A DNA stretch of 64,000 bases. Source: Vreelandella neptunia. Its GTDB lineage: Bacteria > Pseudomonadota > Gammaproteobacteria > Pseudomonadales > Halomonadaceae. Position numbers and translations under genes: made by a program. Positions 7,956 to 17,468 of the stretch are shown one piece after another. The first letter of the stretch is position 1. Each line of letters starts with the position of its first letter. Below the pieces are notes generated by a model that was given only the letters and a program-made list of their open reading frames with translations, was not told the DNA's origin and did not search any database. The stretch lies in NCBI RefSeq assembly GCF_034479615.1, contig NZ_CP140255.1:496001-560000 (forward strand). Direction: 5' to 3'.

Positions 7956-9182
7956 TTATTCCCAGGACGGGAATGGATCAGGCAGTTTCTTCCACGCGGT
8001 CATGCCTTCCAGTAGTTCCGCTTCGCTTAGCAGGCAGCCATCCAGCGCTTCACGCATTTTAGCTTGATCCAGGTTCTGACCGATAAACACCAGTTCCTGG
8101 CGCATATCCCCGAACGGCTCCTGCCACTTCTCCATAATAAACTGGCGCGTTTCAGGATCCGTCGGCCAGCGTTCTTCGGGAATCGCCTTCCAGAATACCC
8201 CGGCTGGGCCGTGGTGGGCGATGCCGCCTGCCTGGCTCCACTGACCAGCGGCCTGGGGGCGAGTGGCGAGCCAGAAAAAGCCTTTCGAGCGCAACAGGCC
8301 CTTACCAAACCACTCCTGGTTCAGCAGATCGTGGAATTTCTGCGGATGGAATGGGCGACGGGCATGATAAGCAAAGCTGCCAATCCCGTACTCTTCGGTT
8401 TCTGGTACATGTTCGCCGCGCATCTCTTTTAGCCAGCCCGGTGCCAACTGGGCACGCTCGAAATTGAACTTGCCGGTATCCAGTACTTTATCGAGCGGCA
8501 CGCCGCCTTGAGTGATTGGTACCAGCTCCGCGTCGGGGTTCAGCGAATGCAGGATAGCCTTCAGCGCTGCTAACTCATTCTCACTGATCAGGTCAGTCTT
8601 GCTGATCAACAGCACGTCGCAAAACTCGATTTGATCGACCAGCAGGTCGGCGACATTGCGCTCGTCGTCTTCGCCTAAGCTTTCGCCCGCTTCGGCTAGG
8701 CTTTGCGCTTCGCGGTACTGTTCAAGAAAGTTGGCGCCATCCACTACGGTCACTAGCGTATCCAGCCGGGCGACGTGGGAGAGACTCTGGCCGCTTTCAT
8801 CTTCAAAGGTGAAGGTTTCAGCCACGGGCAGCGGCTCGGAAATCCCGGTGGATTCAATGACCAGGTAATCGAACTTGCCCTCTCGAGCCAACTGGCTGAC
8901 TTCCACTAGCAAGTCTTCGCGCAGGGTGCAGCAGATGCAGCCATTGCTCATCTCTACCAAGCGCTCTTCAGAGCGGTTCAGAGCAACATCGCCATCCAGC
9001 GTCGACTCACCAGGGCCACCCCGCACCAGTGCACCGTCGATATTCACCTCGCTCATATCGTTAACGATGACCGCCACCCGGCGGCCTTCACGGTTGGCGA
9101 GGATATGATTGAGGACGGTGGTCTTACCAGCACCTAGAAAGCCCGACAGCACGGTGACGGGCAGGGGGGAAAACGCAGTCAT
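7956..9182 (-). CDS. CobW/COG0523-family GTP-dependent zinc metallochaperone
   Basis: A 408-residue GTPase. Residues about 8-23 hold the Walker A loop ([17 protein letters not shown]), followed by the family metal motif CICC in [13 protein letters not shown]. The C-terminal half carries the CobW C domain, with the His-rich [11 protein letters not shown]. The reading frame continues upstream to 9344, but the ATG at 9182 has AGAGGTG just before it and begins directly at the conserved fold, so it is preferred. A Zur-like operator lies 27 bases upstream. Zur-controlled members of this family (ZigA, YciC/ZagA) deliver zinc to client enzymes during zinc starvation. The gene stands alone. Confidence 0.9.
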   Translation of the reverse strand: MTAFSPLPVTVLSGFLGAGKTTVLNHILANREGRRVAVIVNDMSEVNIDGALVRGGPGESTLDGDVALNRSEERLVEMSNGCICCTLREDLLVEVSQLAREGKFDYLVIESTGISEPLPVAETFTFEDESGQSLSHVARLDTLVTVVDGANFLEQYREAQSLAEAGESLGEDDERNVADLLVDQIEFCDVLLISKTDLISENELAALKAILHSLNPDAELVPITQGGVPLDKVLDTGKFNFERAQLAPGWLKEMRGEHVPETEEYGIGSFAYHARRPFHPQKFHDLLNQEWFGKGLLRSKGFFWLATRPQAAGQWSQAGGIAHHGPAGVFWKAIPEERWPTDPETRQFIMEKWQEPFGDMRQELVFIGQNLDQAKMREALDGCLLSEAELLEGMTAWKKLPDPFPSWE

Positions 9183-9208
9183 TGCTAGTACACCTCTAAA
9201 CGGGTTTG

Positions 9209-9228
9209 TGTTATGTGATAATATAACA
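9209..9228 (-). promoter_or_regulatory. Zur box candidate upstream of the CobW-family gene
   Basis: On the minus strand the site reads TGTTATATTATCACATAACA: TGTTAT and ATAACA arms around an AT-rich centre. GTTATATTATCACA closely resembles the zinc-uptake regulator site in front of enterobacterial znu genes. It ends 27 bases before the chosen start, where a repressor would block transcription when zinc is sufficient. Confidence 0.7.
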
Positions 9229-9449
9229 ATAAGGGCGTTTAGAGAAAGACCTGCTTTGAGGGTATTTAAGTGGGTGCGTATTCGCTTGATGTAGCAAGAA
9301 TGGGATTCACTAATTCTTTGTAGAGACACCACCTTTAATCTCACCGAACTAGGCTACAATCGGCGATGTCAGCGCAGCCAATGAATACCTTCTTAAAAAT
9401 TAGTGCGACCAGCCTGTGCAAGCTCAGTCAATAAAGGTATGTTTTATTG

Positions 9450-10094
9450 ATGGTTTATAAAAATCTCAATCCAGGAAAAGCTCTAATCTGGCGGATTACT
9501 CATCGTCAGAACCTGCCCTGGATTCTAACCAATGGCCTGCATGCGGGTCATGGTAGCAGGCGTGCGCCGGAATGGGTGGTGATTGGCAATGAAGAGTTAA
9601 TTAGCCGCCGTGCGCATCGCCATGTACCGCTGGCACCCGGTGGCGTACTGAATGATTATGTGCCCTTTTACTTCACCCCTTTTTCGCCAATGTTGTACAA
9701 CATCCATACTGGCCGTGGCGGCGTGAAGACGGTGGCTAACGAAGATATCGTGATTCTGGTGTCCAGCCTGTATAAAGCTGCGGAACTGAGTTTGCCGTTT
9801 GTCTTCACCGATCGCCATGCTTACCCAGTCACTGCCAATTATTTCAATGGCCTAGACAACCTGAGCGCCATTGACTGGCCGCTTCTGCAGCAACGCAACT
9901 TTCAGCGTGATCCGGATGATCCTGAGAAAGTTGAGCGTTATCAAGCAGAAGCGCTAATTCACAAATATGTACCTATACAGGCATTGCTGGGAGCAATATG
10001 TTACACCCCGCAGTTGCAGCTAGAATTACAGCAGCAGTCCGCTGAGCTGGGTAGCGCGTTGGATATTCACTGTCGGCCCAGCTGGTATTTTTAA
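9450..10094 (+). CDS. darT: DarT-family ssDNA thymidine ADP-ribosyltransferase toxin
   Basis: About 214 residues of the DUF4433/DarT family. Conserved parts are [20 protein letters not shown] near the start, [20 protein letters not shown] with the NAD-site arginines, [20 protein letters not shown], and [14 protein letters not shown], whose Glu (about residue 167) matches the catalytic Glu. DarT transfers ADP-ribose onto thymidine in single-stranded DNA, stalling replication, and acts in phage defence and as a toxin. DarG follows 10 bases downstream. AAAGG lies about 12 bases upstream of the ATG; an in-frame TTG one codon earlier is an alternative start. Confidence 0.92.
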   Translation: MVYKNLNPGKALIWRITHRQNLPWILTNGLHAGHGSRRAPEWVVIGNEELISRRAHRHVPLAPGGVLNDYVPFYFTPFSPMLYNIHTGRGGVKTVANEDIVILVSSLYKAAELSLPFVFTDRHAYPVTANYFNGLDNLSAIDWPLLQQRNFQRDPDDPEKVERYQAEALIHKYVPIQALLGAICYTPQLQLELQQQSAELGSALDIHCRPSWYF

Positions 10095-10104
10095 GGAGTC
10101 AGTC

Positions 10105-11184
10105 ATGATCACTTATACAACAGGCAACTTGCTGGATGCCGAGGTTGAGGCCCTGGTCAATACCGTTAATACGGTGGGTGTGATGGGCAAGGGAATCGCG
10201 CTGATGTTCAAAGAACGCTTCCCTGCCAATATGGCGGCCTATGCGCAAGCCTGCAAAGCTGGAAAAGTGCAAACGGGTCACATGTTCGTGACTGAAACCG
10301 ATGAGTTGATGGGGCCCCGCTGGATCGTCAATTTTCCAACCAAACAGCACTGGCGAGCGAAGTCCCAACTACAGTGGATTATTGACGGTTTAGCTGATCT
10401 GCGCGGTTTTATTGAGCGCAATCAAGTGCGCTCAATTGCTATTCCACCGTTGGGGGCTGGTAATGGTGGGCTGGATTGGGCTGAGATTAAGCCTCATATC
10501 GAGCAAGCACTGGGTGATTTGCAAGGTGTCGAGATTATCGTCTTTGAGCCGACGGCCAAATATCAAAATGTTGCAAAACGCCAGGGCGTTGAACAGTTAA
10601 CGCCTGCGCGTGCCTTGATCGCTGAATTGGTACGCCGTTACTGGGTGCTAGGCATGGAATGTAGTTTGTTGGAAATTCAAAAGTTGGCTTGGTTTCTTGA
10701 GAGAGCAATTGAAGCAGAAGGCATAGATAATCCGCTGGATCTTCGGTTCGAGGCCAACAGCTACGGCCCCTATGCCGATCGGTTGCGCCATTTGCTCAAT
10801 GGACTGGATGGTAGCTATCTCAAAAGCGAGAAACGCATCAACGATTGCGATCCGCTGGATACTATCTGGTTTAATGATGATAAACGGGAAAAAGTGGCGC
10901 TGTATCTCAAAACCGAGGCAAAAGCTTATCTGCCCGCGCTGGAGAAAACGGCCGAGTTGATTGACGGATTTGAGTCACCTTTTGGGATGGAGCTACTAGC
11001 CACGGTGGATTGGTTGTTGTCCCAATCCCAGGCAGCGCCAGACCCTGCATCGTTAATGGAAGGTGTAAGCCGCTGGCCGGGAGGTAAGCACTCAGCACAG
11101 CGTAAACTCAAATTGTTTGATCGCCCCAATGTCGAATTAGCGCTTAGCCAGCTTAACTCTATCCAATTAAAGTCTGCCAGCTAG
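10105..11184 (+). CDS. darG: DarG macrodomain antitoxin (DNA ADP-ribosylglycohydrolase)
   Basis: A 359-residue two-domain antitoxin. Residues 1 to about 150 form a macrodomain: [20 protein letters not shown], then [17 protein letters not shown], and the later [16 protein letters not shown]. This domain removes ADP-ribose from DNA. Residues about 165-355 are the DarG C-terminal domain that binds and blocks DarT. The start has a strong AAGGAG site 10 bases after the darT stop, so the two are co-transcribed. Both appear intact. Flanking genes are ordinary chromosomal ones, so the pair looks like a lone insertion rather than part of a defence island. Confidence 0.93.
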   Translation: MITYTTGNLLDAEVEALVNTVNTVGVMGKGIALMFKERFPANMAAYAQACKAGKVQTGHMFVTETDELMGPRWIVNFPTKQHWRAKSQLQWIIDGLADLRGFIERNQVRSIAIPPLGAGNGGLDWAEIKPHIEQALGDLQGVEIIVFEPTAKYQNVAKRQGVEQLTPARALIAELVRRYWVLGMECSLLEIQKLAWFLERAIEAEGIDNPLDLRFEANSYGPYADRLRHLLNGLDGSYLKSEKRINDCDPLDTIWFNDDKREKVALYLKTEAKAYLPALEKTAELIDGFESPFGMELLATVDWLLSQSQAAPDPASLMEGVSRWPGGKHSAQRKLKLFDRPNVELALSQLNSIQLKSAS

Positions 11185-11238
11185 TGATGCTGAAAGAAGG
11201 CGCCCATTCATAATTATGGGTTCCGGTTGAGCTGCCAT

Positions 11239-11514
11239 CTAACGCTTATATTGCGTCGGGCAATATCCACGTAGAACATCCGGCGAACGCAGAGCTTGGT
11301 GTTTGGTGGCGCGGCCGGTGACACGCTTGCGCCAGAGGCGAAACGAGGCGGGTTTAAGCTGGTGGCGCATCACCTCAATCACATCCGGCTCGCTCATGCC
11401 AAACAGCGTTTCGATCGCTTCAAACGGTGTGCGGTCTTCCCAGGCCATTTCTATAACGCGTGACTGTTCGTCATCGGGTAAGCGGCGAAAGCGCTTAACG
11501 GGTGCTTTTGGCAT
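11239..11514 (-). CDS. DUF2805/TIGR03643-family small protein
   Basis: A 91-residue basic protein matching the DUF2805 pattern: RVIEMAWEDRTPFEAIETLF followed by FRLWRKRVTGRATKHQALRS. The first half looks like a helix-turn-helix-like fold. No function is established for the family. It converges with darG, 54 bases away. Confidence 0.85.
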   Translation of the reverse strand: MPKAPVKRFRRLPDDEQSRVIEMAWEDRTPFEAIETLFGMSEPDVIEVMRHQLKPASFRLWRKRVTGRATKHQALRSPDVLRGYCPTQYKR

Positions 11515-11532
11515 CGTTCACCTCAAGGTATG

Positions 11533-12906
11533 TTATTGGTGGGCATTAAGTCTGCGGGCAGTGTAGCGCTTTTTAATAGACCAGCGCAGCGCATCGATCA
11601 CGACGAAACACGCCAGGCTTACACCCAGTATGGGTAGCGCTACGCCAAGCGCGACAGCGACGAACAGCACGCTGAATTGGGCTGTAAGCGGGAGCATTAG
11701 CCAGGGCTCGGTTACCGTTGGAAAGCGCTGACCACTCGCCGTGCGCAGTCGCCGCCACGCCATTACGTAACCCCACACCATAAGTGTCACAAGCCCAGCG
11801 GCGATCAACGCCAGTACTATTTGATTAGCGATACCAAACAGTACGCCCATATGCAGATCCACCCCCCAGCGAGTGAGCTTGGCGGCCAGTGGAAAGGTGG
11901 TAAAGTCGGTTTGATCGGTCACTGTCATGCTACGCGGATGCAGCGCCACCTGGTCTACCTGCGTAGGCCACTGGCGATCAATTTCCGCTACCCGCCACGC
12001 CTGTTGGGGGCTGCTCGGGGGCGTTAGTTGGAGTCGCGCTGCGCTGAGTCCCGCATCACGAGCAGCGCTCAGCGCTCGGTCAAAATCTTCTGGCGTGATA
12101 GACGTGGCCACCATGGCCATATGGCCGTGATGCTCAGCATGTTCATCGGCTACCTGGCTATCGGTATCGATCAGTGCTGTTGAGGCGCTTGGCGTGCCCC
12201 AGCCCCAGGCATGACGAAGTTCGGCAATATTGCTTCCCGCCCACTGTGACCAAGTGAGCCCCGTTGCCGAAAAGAACAGCAGCCCGAGGGAAAGCGCTAC
12301 GCCGAGTGTTGCGTGGCGTCGGCGTGTGGCGTAGGTGCCTGAAAGGGCTTTCAGCGCGCGGCGTTGGCGAATCCACAGCGTTACGCCACCCAGCGCGGCA
12401 AGCCAAAGCCATGAGGCAGCCAGCTCACTATAGAGACGTCCCACCTCGCCCAATAACAGCTGGCGGTGAAAATGATCGATCGCTGTGCGCAGCGGTAAAA
12501 TACCGCTGGTACCGTAAACCGTCGTATCACCGGTCACTTGCAGAGAAATAGGATCGACAAACAGCGCCCGATGTTCAGAAGGGCCCAGTTCTGATTCGCT
12601 AAACATAAGTCGGGTGGTGTCGCCTAACGCCGGTGCAGGGCGCACCGCGCTGGGCAGAATTGGGGCGTCCAGGTAGTGCTGGGCCGTAGTAATCTGCTCG
12701 GCAAGGGAATGAGGTTCGCCCTGAGTAACGCCATATAGGGTGTCATGATAGAACCACTCTTCAAGCGGTGGGCTGAGTAAGTAAGCGATGCCGGAGAGGG
12801 CCGCAATCAGTATAAAAGGGCCGACGAAGAGACCAATATACAGGTGTAAGCGGCTAAGCATGGCAAAAAGCAGTTTGCCGGTGCGGTTAGAGGAGTGGGC
12901 TGTCAT
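11533..12906 (-). CDS. PepSY-domain membrane protein (putative iron-uptake-associated reductase type)
   Basis: A 457-residue protein of the PepSY-associated transmembrane family. It starts with a hydrophobic helix containing LSRLHLYIGLFVGPFILIAA, the usual first helix with its conserved His, and has three further membrane segments (about residues 165-185, 205-225 and 360-385) plus a last pair near 410-440. Two periplasmic PepSY regions lie between them. Relatives are often encoded near TonB siderophore receptors and are proposed to reduce ferric siderophores or haem, but no such gene is beside it here. Function is therefore inferred only from the family. Confidence 0.82.
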   Translation of the reverse strand: MTAHSSNRTGKLLFAMLSRLHLYIGLFVGPFILIAALSGIAYLLSPPLEEWFYHDTLYGVTQGEPHSLAEQITTAQHYLDAPILPSAVRPAPALGDTTRLMFSESELGPSEHRALFVDPISLQVTGDTTVYGTSGILPLRTAIDHFHRQLLLGEVGRLYSELAASWLWLAALGGVTLWIRQRRALKALSGTYATRRRHATLGVALSLGLLFFSATGLTWSQWAGSNIAELRHAWGWGTPSASTALIDTDSQVADEHAEHHGHMAMVATSITPEDFDRALSAARDAGLSAARLQLTPPSSPQQAWRVAEIDRQWPTQVDQVALHPRSMTVTDQTDFTTFPLAAKLTRWGVDLHMGVLFGIANQIVLALIAAGLVTLMVWGYVMAWRRLRTASGQRFPTVTEPWLMLPLTAQFSVLFVAVALGVALPILGVSLACFVVIDALRWSIKKRYTARRLNAHQ

Positions 12907-13010
12907 TGGCTTGAATCCGAGTGGTATCGGTAAAATAGTTAGACAGCTTAGATAGTTTAATTAGCAACCGCTAGCCTGTGTGTAGCGGTAAAAAGTCACA
13001 CGCTTAGCGG

Positions 13011-13634
13011 CTAAGGAGCGATCTTGACGGCTAGTAGTGCACGGAATAGACCATTCATGAGCACCGGTTCGTCGTGGCGAATCTGAAACCCAGCTTCGCT
13101 GAGCAGTGGCTGTGCTTGGCGGGTAATGTCGGTGGCAAGTGCTGAGGTGACTCCATTCAGAAGACGTCGCCCCGCCCCCGCAGGTTGGCCGTCTGGCTGA
13201 AACTTATCCATTACGCACAGCTGCCCACCGGGTTTCAGCACGCGGTACGCTTCGGCAAGTCCACGCTGTGGGTCAGGCATTACCGCAATAATCAGATGCA
13301 TGATGACGGCTTCAAAGTGCTCATCAGGATAGCTGAGCGCCTCGGCATCCATCACACGACACTCCACATCGTGGCGCAGCGCCTCGGCTCTTGTTGCCGT
13401 GCGCTTCACCATGGCCGGAGCGATATCGGTGGCGTGCAATTCGATGTCATGAGGTAGAAAAGGCAGGTCTAACCCTGTGCCAGCACCTACCACCAGCACC
13501 CGCATGCCGGGCTCCCAATCCACCTGGCCAAGCGCAATACGCCTTGGTCTACGAAACGCACGGGCGGCGACCGCATCGTAAAAAGGTGCGTAAACGGTGT
13601 AGCGCAGGCGATTCCACGCGGTAGTGTTGAACAT
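13011..13634 (-). CDS. Class I SAM-dependent methyltransferase
   Basis: A 207-residue methyltransferase. Motif I is VLVVGAGTGLDLPFLP near residue 47, motif II IELHATDIAPAMV, and post-motif AEAYRVLKPGGQLCVMDKF near 125-145. The N-terminal RLRYTVYAPFYDAVAARAF resembles UbiE- and phospholipid N-methyltransferase-like proteins. The substrate cannot be read from sequence, and neighbours give no clue. Confidence 0.85.
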   Translation of the reverse strand: MFNTTAWNRLRYTVYAPFYDAVAARAFRRPRRIALGQVDWEPGMRVLVVGAGTGLDLPFLPHDIELHATDIAPAMVKRTATRAEALRHDVECRVMDAEALSYPDEHFEAVIMHLIIAVMPDPQRGLAEAYRVLKPGGQLCVMDKFQPDGQPAGAGRRLLNGVTSALATDITRQAQPLLSEAGFQIRHDEPVLMNGLFRALLAVKIAP

Positions 13635-13905
13635 AACGCCTCTTTGCAGCTCAGCGCTGCGATTGCTGAACGGCGGGTGTCGACTATTTACATCAGACTA
13701 CCTATAGCATGAAAGCAATCATTCAACCAATAAAGTGTGCTCCTGGCGTGCCGCTGATTTTATATAGCTACTATTGTTGACCTATCAGGTTTTCTGTATG
13801 GGGGTTATAAAAGAGTAAACGTTATAGTGCCCTCCCTGGTTAAATTGTTGTAGTGATTTTGATCGTTCTTAAAGTTATAAAGATGAGGTTTTGTCATCAT
13901 GTATT

Positions 13906-14253
13906 TTACTCTTTTTGTAGGCGTGTAGTTAAGTTTTCAACAATGTCGATGACTAGCTGGCGATCATTTTGATTTAAAGGCTCTAAAAGCTGCTTCATTC
14001 TGCTTGACTGATCATCGATATGAGAGCTGGCTTGCCCAAATAACTCAGCTGCTTCGCAGTTGAAAATTTCAGCAAGCTCTATTAGGCGCACAATATTGGG
14101 GATCACCCGCCCGCGCTCGATGCGCGAAACGGCTTCGTTCCCAACACCTAGGCGCTCAGCCACTTCCTCTTGGGTCAATTGGCTGCGAACCCGCTGCTTG
14201 GCAATCGCCCGGCCGATACTGCCCGCGAGCCGTTTCTGTTCTGTTTTATTCAC
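13906..14253 (-). CDS. XRE-family (Cro/CI-type) transcriptional regulator
   Basis: A small DNA-binding protein. The helix-turn-helix covers RSQLTQEEVAERLGVGNEAV and SRIERGRVIPNIVRLIELAE, about residues 20-65; the rest (about 50 residues) is probably a dimerisation tail. I chose the GTG at 14253 because GGAGG lies 5 bases before it; the upstream ATG at 14265 contains that ribosome site inside its own first codons and would add only four residues. It stands alone beside a long AT-rich gene-free stretch. Targets are unknown. Confidence 0.85.
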   Translation of the reverse strand: MNKTEQKRLAGSIGRAIAKQRVRSQLTQEEVAERLGVGNEAVSRIERGRVIPNIVRLIELAEIFNCEAAELFGQASSHIDDQSSRMKQLLEPLNQNDRQLVIDIVENLTTRLQKE

Positions 14254-14265
14254 AATGCCCTCCAT

Positions 14266-14743
14266 TAGACCTAGATGGTTGGGGAACGACCTATTGACAT
14301 GAAGGACTGTTTAGGTTGAATATCATCTTCTAAGGTTGATTTGGATGCTTTTAGTTACTTTTTGTTTCGCTTGGTTACGCCTTGAAATGTGTAATTAAAG
14401 GGCAATAGTTTGATTGAGTATCCAAACAAATATAAAAAGCATAGGTGCGTAGGTGGAAATGCCCGAAGCTAAAAAACATATAACTGAGGGCGGTTTGAGT
14501 AAAATAATTTGTTAATATGTTTGTGGTGTTAATGTTGAATTTGTTTTGATTTATTTTTGGAGTTTTTTAAAATCTTATAAAATAAGATTGTGGGGTGTTA
14601 AATGTTGGATGGTTGTTTTTTATAAGCTTTAGACGTTGATTGGTGTCCGAATAGCATTTATGCGGCGGACGGTGCGTTTTTTAATACTGTTCAACAAGAG
14701 CGGGAGAGAAGCTTGATGTGTAAATCCGAAGGCGCTTCATAAC
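14266..14743. other. AT-rich gene-free stretch with a short inverted repeat
   Basis: About 480 bases markedly richer in A and T than the surrounding genes. I see no convincing coding frame. An inverted repeat AATCTTAT-AAA-ATAAGATT lies at 14571-14589 and could be a binding site for the adjacent XRE regulator or for a nucleoid protein. TTGACA occurs near 14294 but no good -10 partner is evident. The promoter of the GGDEF-EAL gene must lie in the right part. Confidence 0.5.
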
Positions 14744-17089
14744 ATGCTCCCTACTTCTGCACCAGAGATTTTTCGACAGTTGGCGGATAAGTTGTCCTGC
14801 GTCAGTGAAGAGGGCTTTTTTCAACACCTTGTGCGATCCCTCGCGGGTATCCTTGGCGTTGATCATGCTGCTATTGAATATGTTGATAGCCACCAGGGCA
14901 CTGTGAGCACATTGGCAGCGTGGTCTCAGGGGGAATTCATTGAGACAGCTCCCTATTCGCTACAAAGCACGCCATGCCAACAGGTCGCGGAACACTCCCG
15001 GCTGTTTGTGTTTGCTTCTGCTCGTCAGCAGTTCCCGGATGATCAGCGACTGGACGCCCTGAGCGTTGAGGGGTATTTGGGGATCTCCATCGCAGCGCCT
15101 GGCGGCGGCTTTTTGGGGGCTATTGCGCTAATGCACTCCTCTGCCTTAGAGCTTCCTCCTTATGCTGATGAAGTGTTGCGTATCTCCGCGGCCTTGGCTG
15201 GCGCAGAGTTGGCGCGTCAGTTGGCGGAAAGCCAAACGCGCGAACGTCTGTTATATAAACAGCAGGCGTTGAAACGCATTGGGCAACACAACACCGCCTT
15301 GATCAACACCATTCATGAGCAGCAACGCTTTCAACATGCTGTTGTTAGCGTGGCGACCGCCGTTTCGGCTGAGAATGGCGAAGCGTTTCTGCACCAGCTA
15401 ACCGCCCATATGGCCGAAGCGTTATCCGCTGAAGTGGGGTTTATAGCGCTACTGGACGAGCAGGATGCCGATATCGCCCATACCTTAACGCTGTATGTAC
15501 ATGGTCAGTGCCAGGATAATTTTGCTTATTATCTCCCCGGTGTTCCTTGCCATAAGGTGATGGTGGAGCAAGAGTGTATCGTTCACGAGGGCGCCGCCAT
15601 TATGCTGCCTACTGAAACCAACGGGGCACTTTCGTGGGTAAACGGCTATGTTGGGCGCCGGCTGGATGATAGCCATGGTCAGCCGATGGGGCTTATTGGC
15701 GTCATGTTTAAGAAGCCGCTGGACGATGTGGATGTGGTGCGCAATGTACTGCAGATATTCGCTGCGCGGGCCGCTTCAGAGCTTGAACGCCAACAAGACG
15801 AAGTGCGCATTCGGCAATTGGCTTTTTGTGATTCGGGAACTCAATTGCCCAACCGTGCTGCCTTTATGCGCCACTTAGAGCGAGTGGTCGCGGATAAGCA
15901 CACTACTGAGTTGGCACTATTGCTACTGGATCTCAATCATTTTAAAGAGATCAATGATACCGCTGGGCACGATCTGGGCGATTTAGTTCTTAAGGCAGTA
16001 GCCAAGCGCTTTGCAGCTTCGTTGACGGAGGGACAGTATTTAGCACGCTTAGGTGGCGATGAGTTTGTGGTGGTATGCCCTGGTGTTGAGGCAAACCGCG
16101 CCTTAGCCACGGCTCAGCAGCTGTGCGACAGCATCGCGCAGCCGTTTATTGTTGAGCAACACTCTTTCGAGCTTTCCGTGGGCATCGGCCTCGCGCTTTA
16201 TCCCCAGCATGCGGCAACGCCCTTAGAGCTTTTGAAGCACGCCGACATTGCCATGTATCAAGCCAAGCGGCAGAAGCTTCCCGCATGTGTATTTGAGCCC
16301 TGGATGGGGCGCGTTGTGGCCGAACAGCTGCATATCGCCAAACGCCTGGCGTCCGCCATTGCAGCAAAACAGCTGAGTCTACACTTTCAGCCCCAGGTAG
16401 ATTTGCACAGCGGCCAGTTGATTGGCGCTGAGGCGCTGTGTCGGTGGCACGACGAGGAGCTGGGTGACGTTTCACCGGGTAAATTTATTCCTATTGCCGA
16501 GGAGCGCGGCATGATCGTTGCGCTCGGCAGTTGGGTGATAGAGGAAGCCTGCAGGCAGCTTGCCGCATGGCGAGAGCAGGGGCGCTCTATGCCTGGCCAG
16601 TTAGCGATTAATATTGCCGCCCAGCAGTTTGAAGAGGATGACTTGGTGACTGGGCTGCTCGGTTGCTGTGCCCACTTCGGCGTTGAGGCGAAACAACTTA
16701 GCCTGGAAATTACCGAAAGCGGTATCATGGAGAATCCTGAAAAAGCGATTGCTATGACCGAAGTGTTAAAGAGCAAAGGGTTAGGGCTTTCCATCGATGA
16801 CTTTGGCACCGGGTACTCGTCGCTGGCCTACCTAAAGCGCTTCGCCGCCGATAAAATTAAAATCGATATCTCTTTTGTCCGCGATATGCTTACCAGCGAT
16901 AACGATCGTGTCATTGTGGCAACCATCATTGCCATGGCGAACACGCTGGGCCTTGAAACCATTGCGGAAGGGATTGAGAACCAAAATCAGATTAACGCAT
17001 TGCTCGCAATGGGCTGTGCCCAGGGCCAAGGCTACTACTTTGACCGGCCATTGGCAGCTGCAAAGTTTGCCCAGCGTTGGCTCAGTTAG
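14744..17089 (+). CDS. GAF-GAF-GGDEF-EAL cyclic-di-GMP signalling protein
   Basis: A 781-residue cytoplasmic protein without membrane segments. Two GAF-like sensor regions (about 5-160 and 195-345) precede a GGDEF domain (about 355-515) and an EAL domain (about 525-780). The active loop RLGGDEF (residues 435-441) is intact, so cyclase activity is possible. The EAL signature GAEALCRW and DDFGTGYSSLAYLKRF are intact too, so phosphodiesterase activity is likely. The feedback RxxD site expected five residues before GGDEF is absent. The gene stands alone, and the GAF ligands are unknown. The net effect on cyclic-di-GMP cannot be judged. Confidence 0.93.
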   Translation: MLPTSAPEIFRQLADKLSCVSEEGFFQHLVRSLAGILGVDHAAIEYVDSHQGTVSTLAAWSQGEFIETAPYSLQSTPCQQVAEHSRLFVFASARQQFPDDQRLDALSVEGYLGISIAAPGGGFLGAIALMHSSALELPPYADEVLRISAALAGAELARQLAESQTRERLLYKQQALKRIGQHNTALINTIHEQQRFQHAVVSVATAVSAENGEAFLHQLTAHMAEALSAEVGFIALLDEQDADIAHTLTLYVHGQCQDNFAYYLPGVPCHKVMVEQECIVHEGAAIMLPTETNGALSWVNGYVGRRLDDSHGQPMGLIGVMFKKPLDDVDVVRNVLQIFAARAASELERQQDEVRIRQLAFCDSGTQLPNRAAFMRHLERVVADKHTTELALLLLDLNHFKEINDTAGHDLGDLVLKAVAKRFAASLTEGQYLARLGGDEFVVVCPGVEANRALATAQQLCDSIAQPFIVEQHSFELSVGIGLALYPQHAATPLELLKHADIAMYQAKRQKLPACVFEPWMGRVVAEQLHIAKRLASAIAAKQLSLHFQPQVDLHSGQLIGAEALCRWHDEELGDVSPGKFIPIAEERGMIVALGSWVIEEACRQLAAWREQGRSMPGQLAINIAAQQFEEDDLVTGLLGCCAHFGVEAKQLSLEITESGIMENPEKAIAMTEVLKSKGLGLSIDDFGTGYSSLAYLKRFAADKIKIDISFVRDMLTSDNDRVIVATIIAMANTLGLETIAEGIENQNQINALLAMGCAQGQGYYFDRPLAAAKFAQRWLS

Positions 17090-17468
17090 CCTGGGCAGCT
17101 AGGCCATAAACGATCATGCATGCCAATATGGCTACTGCCACTTACAGTCGTTTTCAGAGAAAAGGCTTAAGTCTGTAGACGACCCGCTTACTATAGCGCC
17201 TAATCACACTTGCTCAACATGTTGAGCAAGGTCTAATTTTTTCTCAGTCCTTTCGAAAAGCCCGGTTAGTCAGGGTGCCAAGTAGTCTAGACTCATGCTA
17301 TACCTAAACGGAACCGCATCTTCATAAATGCTCAAGGTGCGCGCTTTAGCGATGGTGAGAAAATCAAAAGGACGCATTTAGCTGATCGAATGGACTCTAT
17401 CGTATGTCGATTCGACAAATAAGCGAATTTGAATTTAGTCAAAGGATTGCACAGGAGCATGACGCTAA
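17090..17468. other. Gene-free stretch upstream of opgG
   Basis: About 380 bases with no convincing coding frame. It holds the palindromic hairpin at 17209-17230 and must contain the opgGH promoter to the right. AGGAG at about 17453 is 11 bases before the opgG start. Confidence 0.5.
17209..17230. terminator. Perfect palindrome, probable terminator of the GGDEF-EAL gene
   Basis: Arms CTTGCTCAA and TTGAGCAAG around CATG form a 9-pair stem, followed after six bases by a run of six T. This fits a rho-independent terminator with a slightly displaced T tract. A protein-binding palindrome upstream of opgG is the alternative. Confidence 0.5.
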
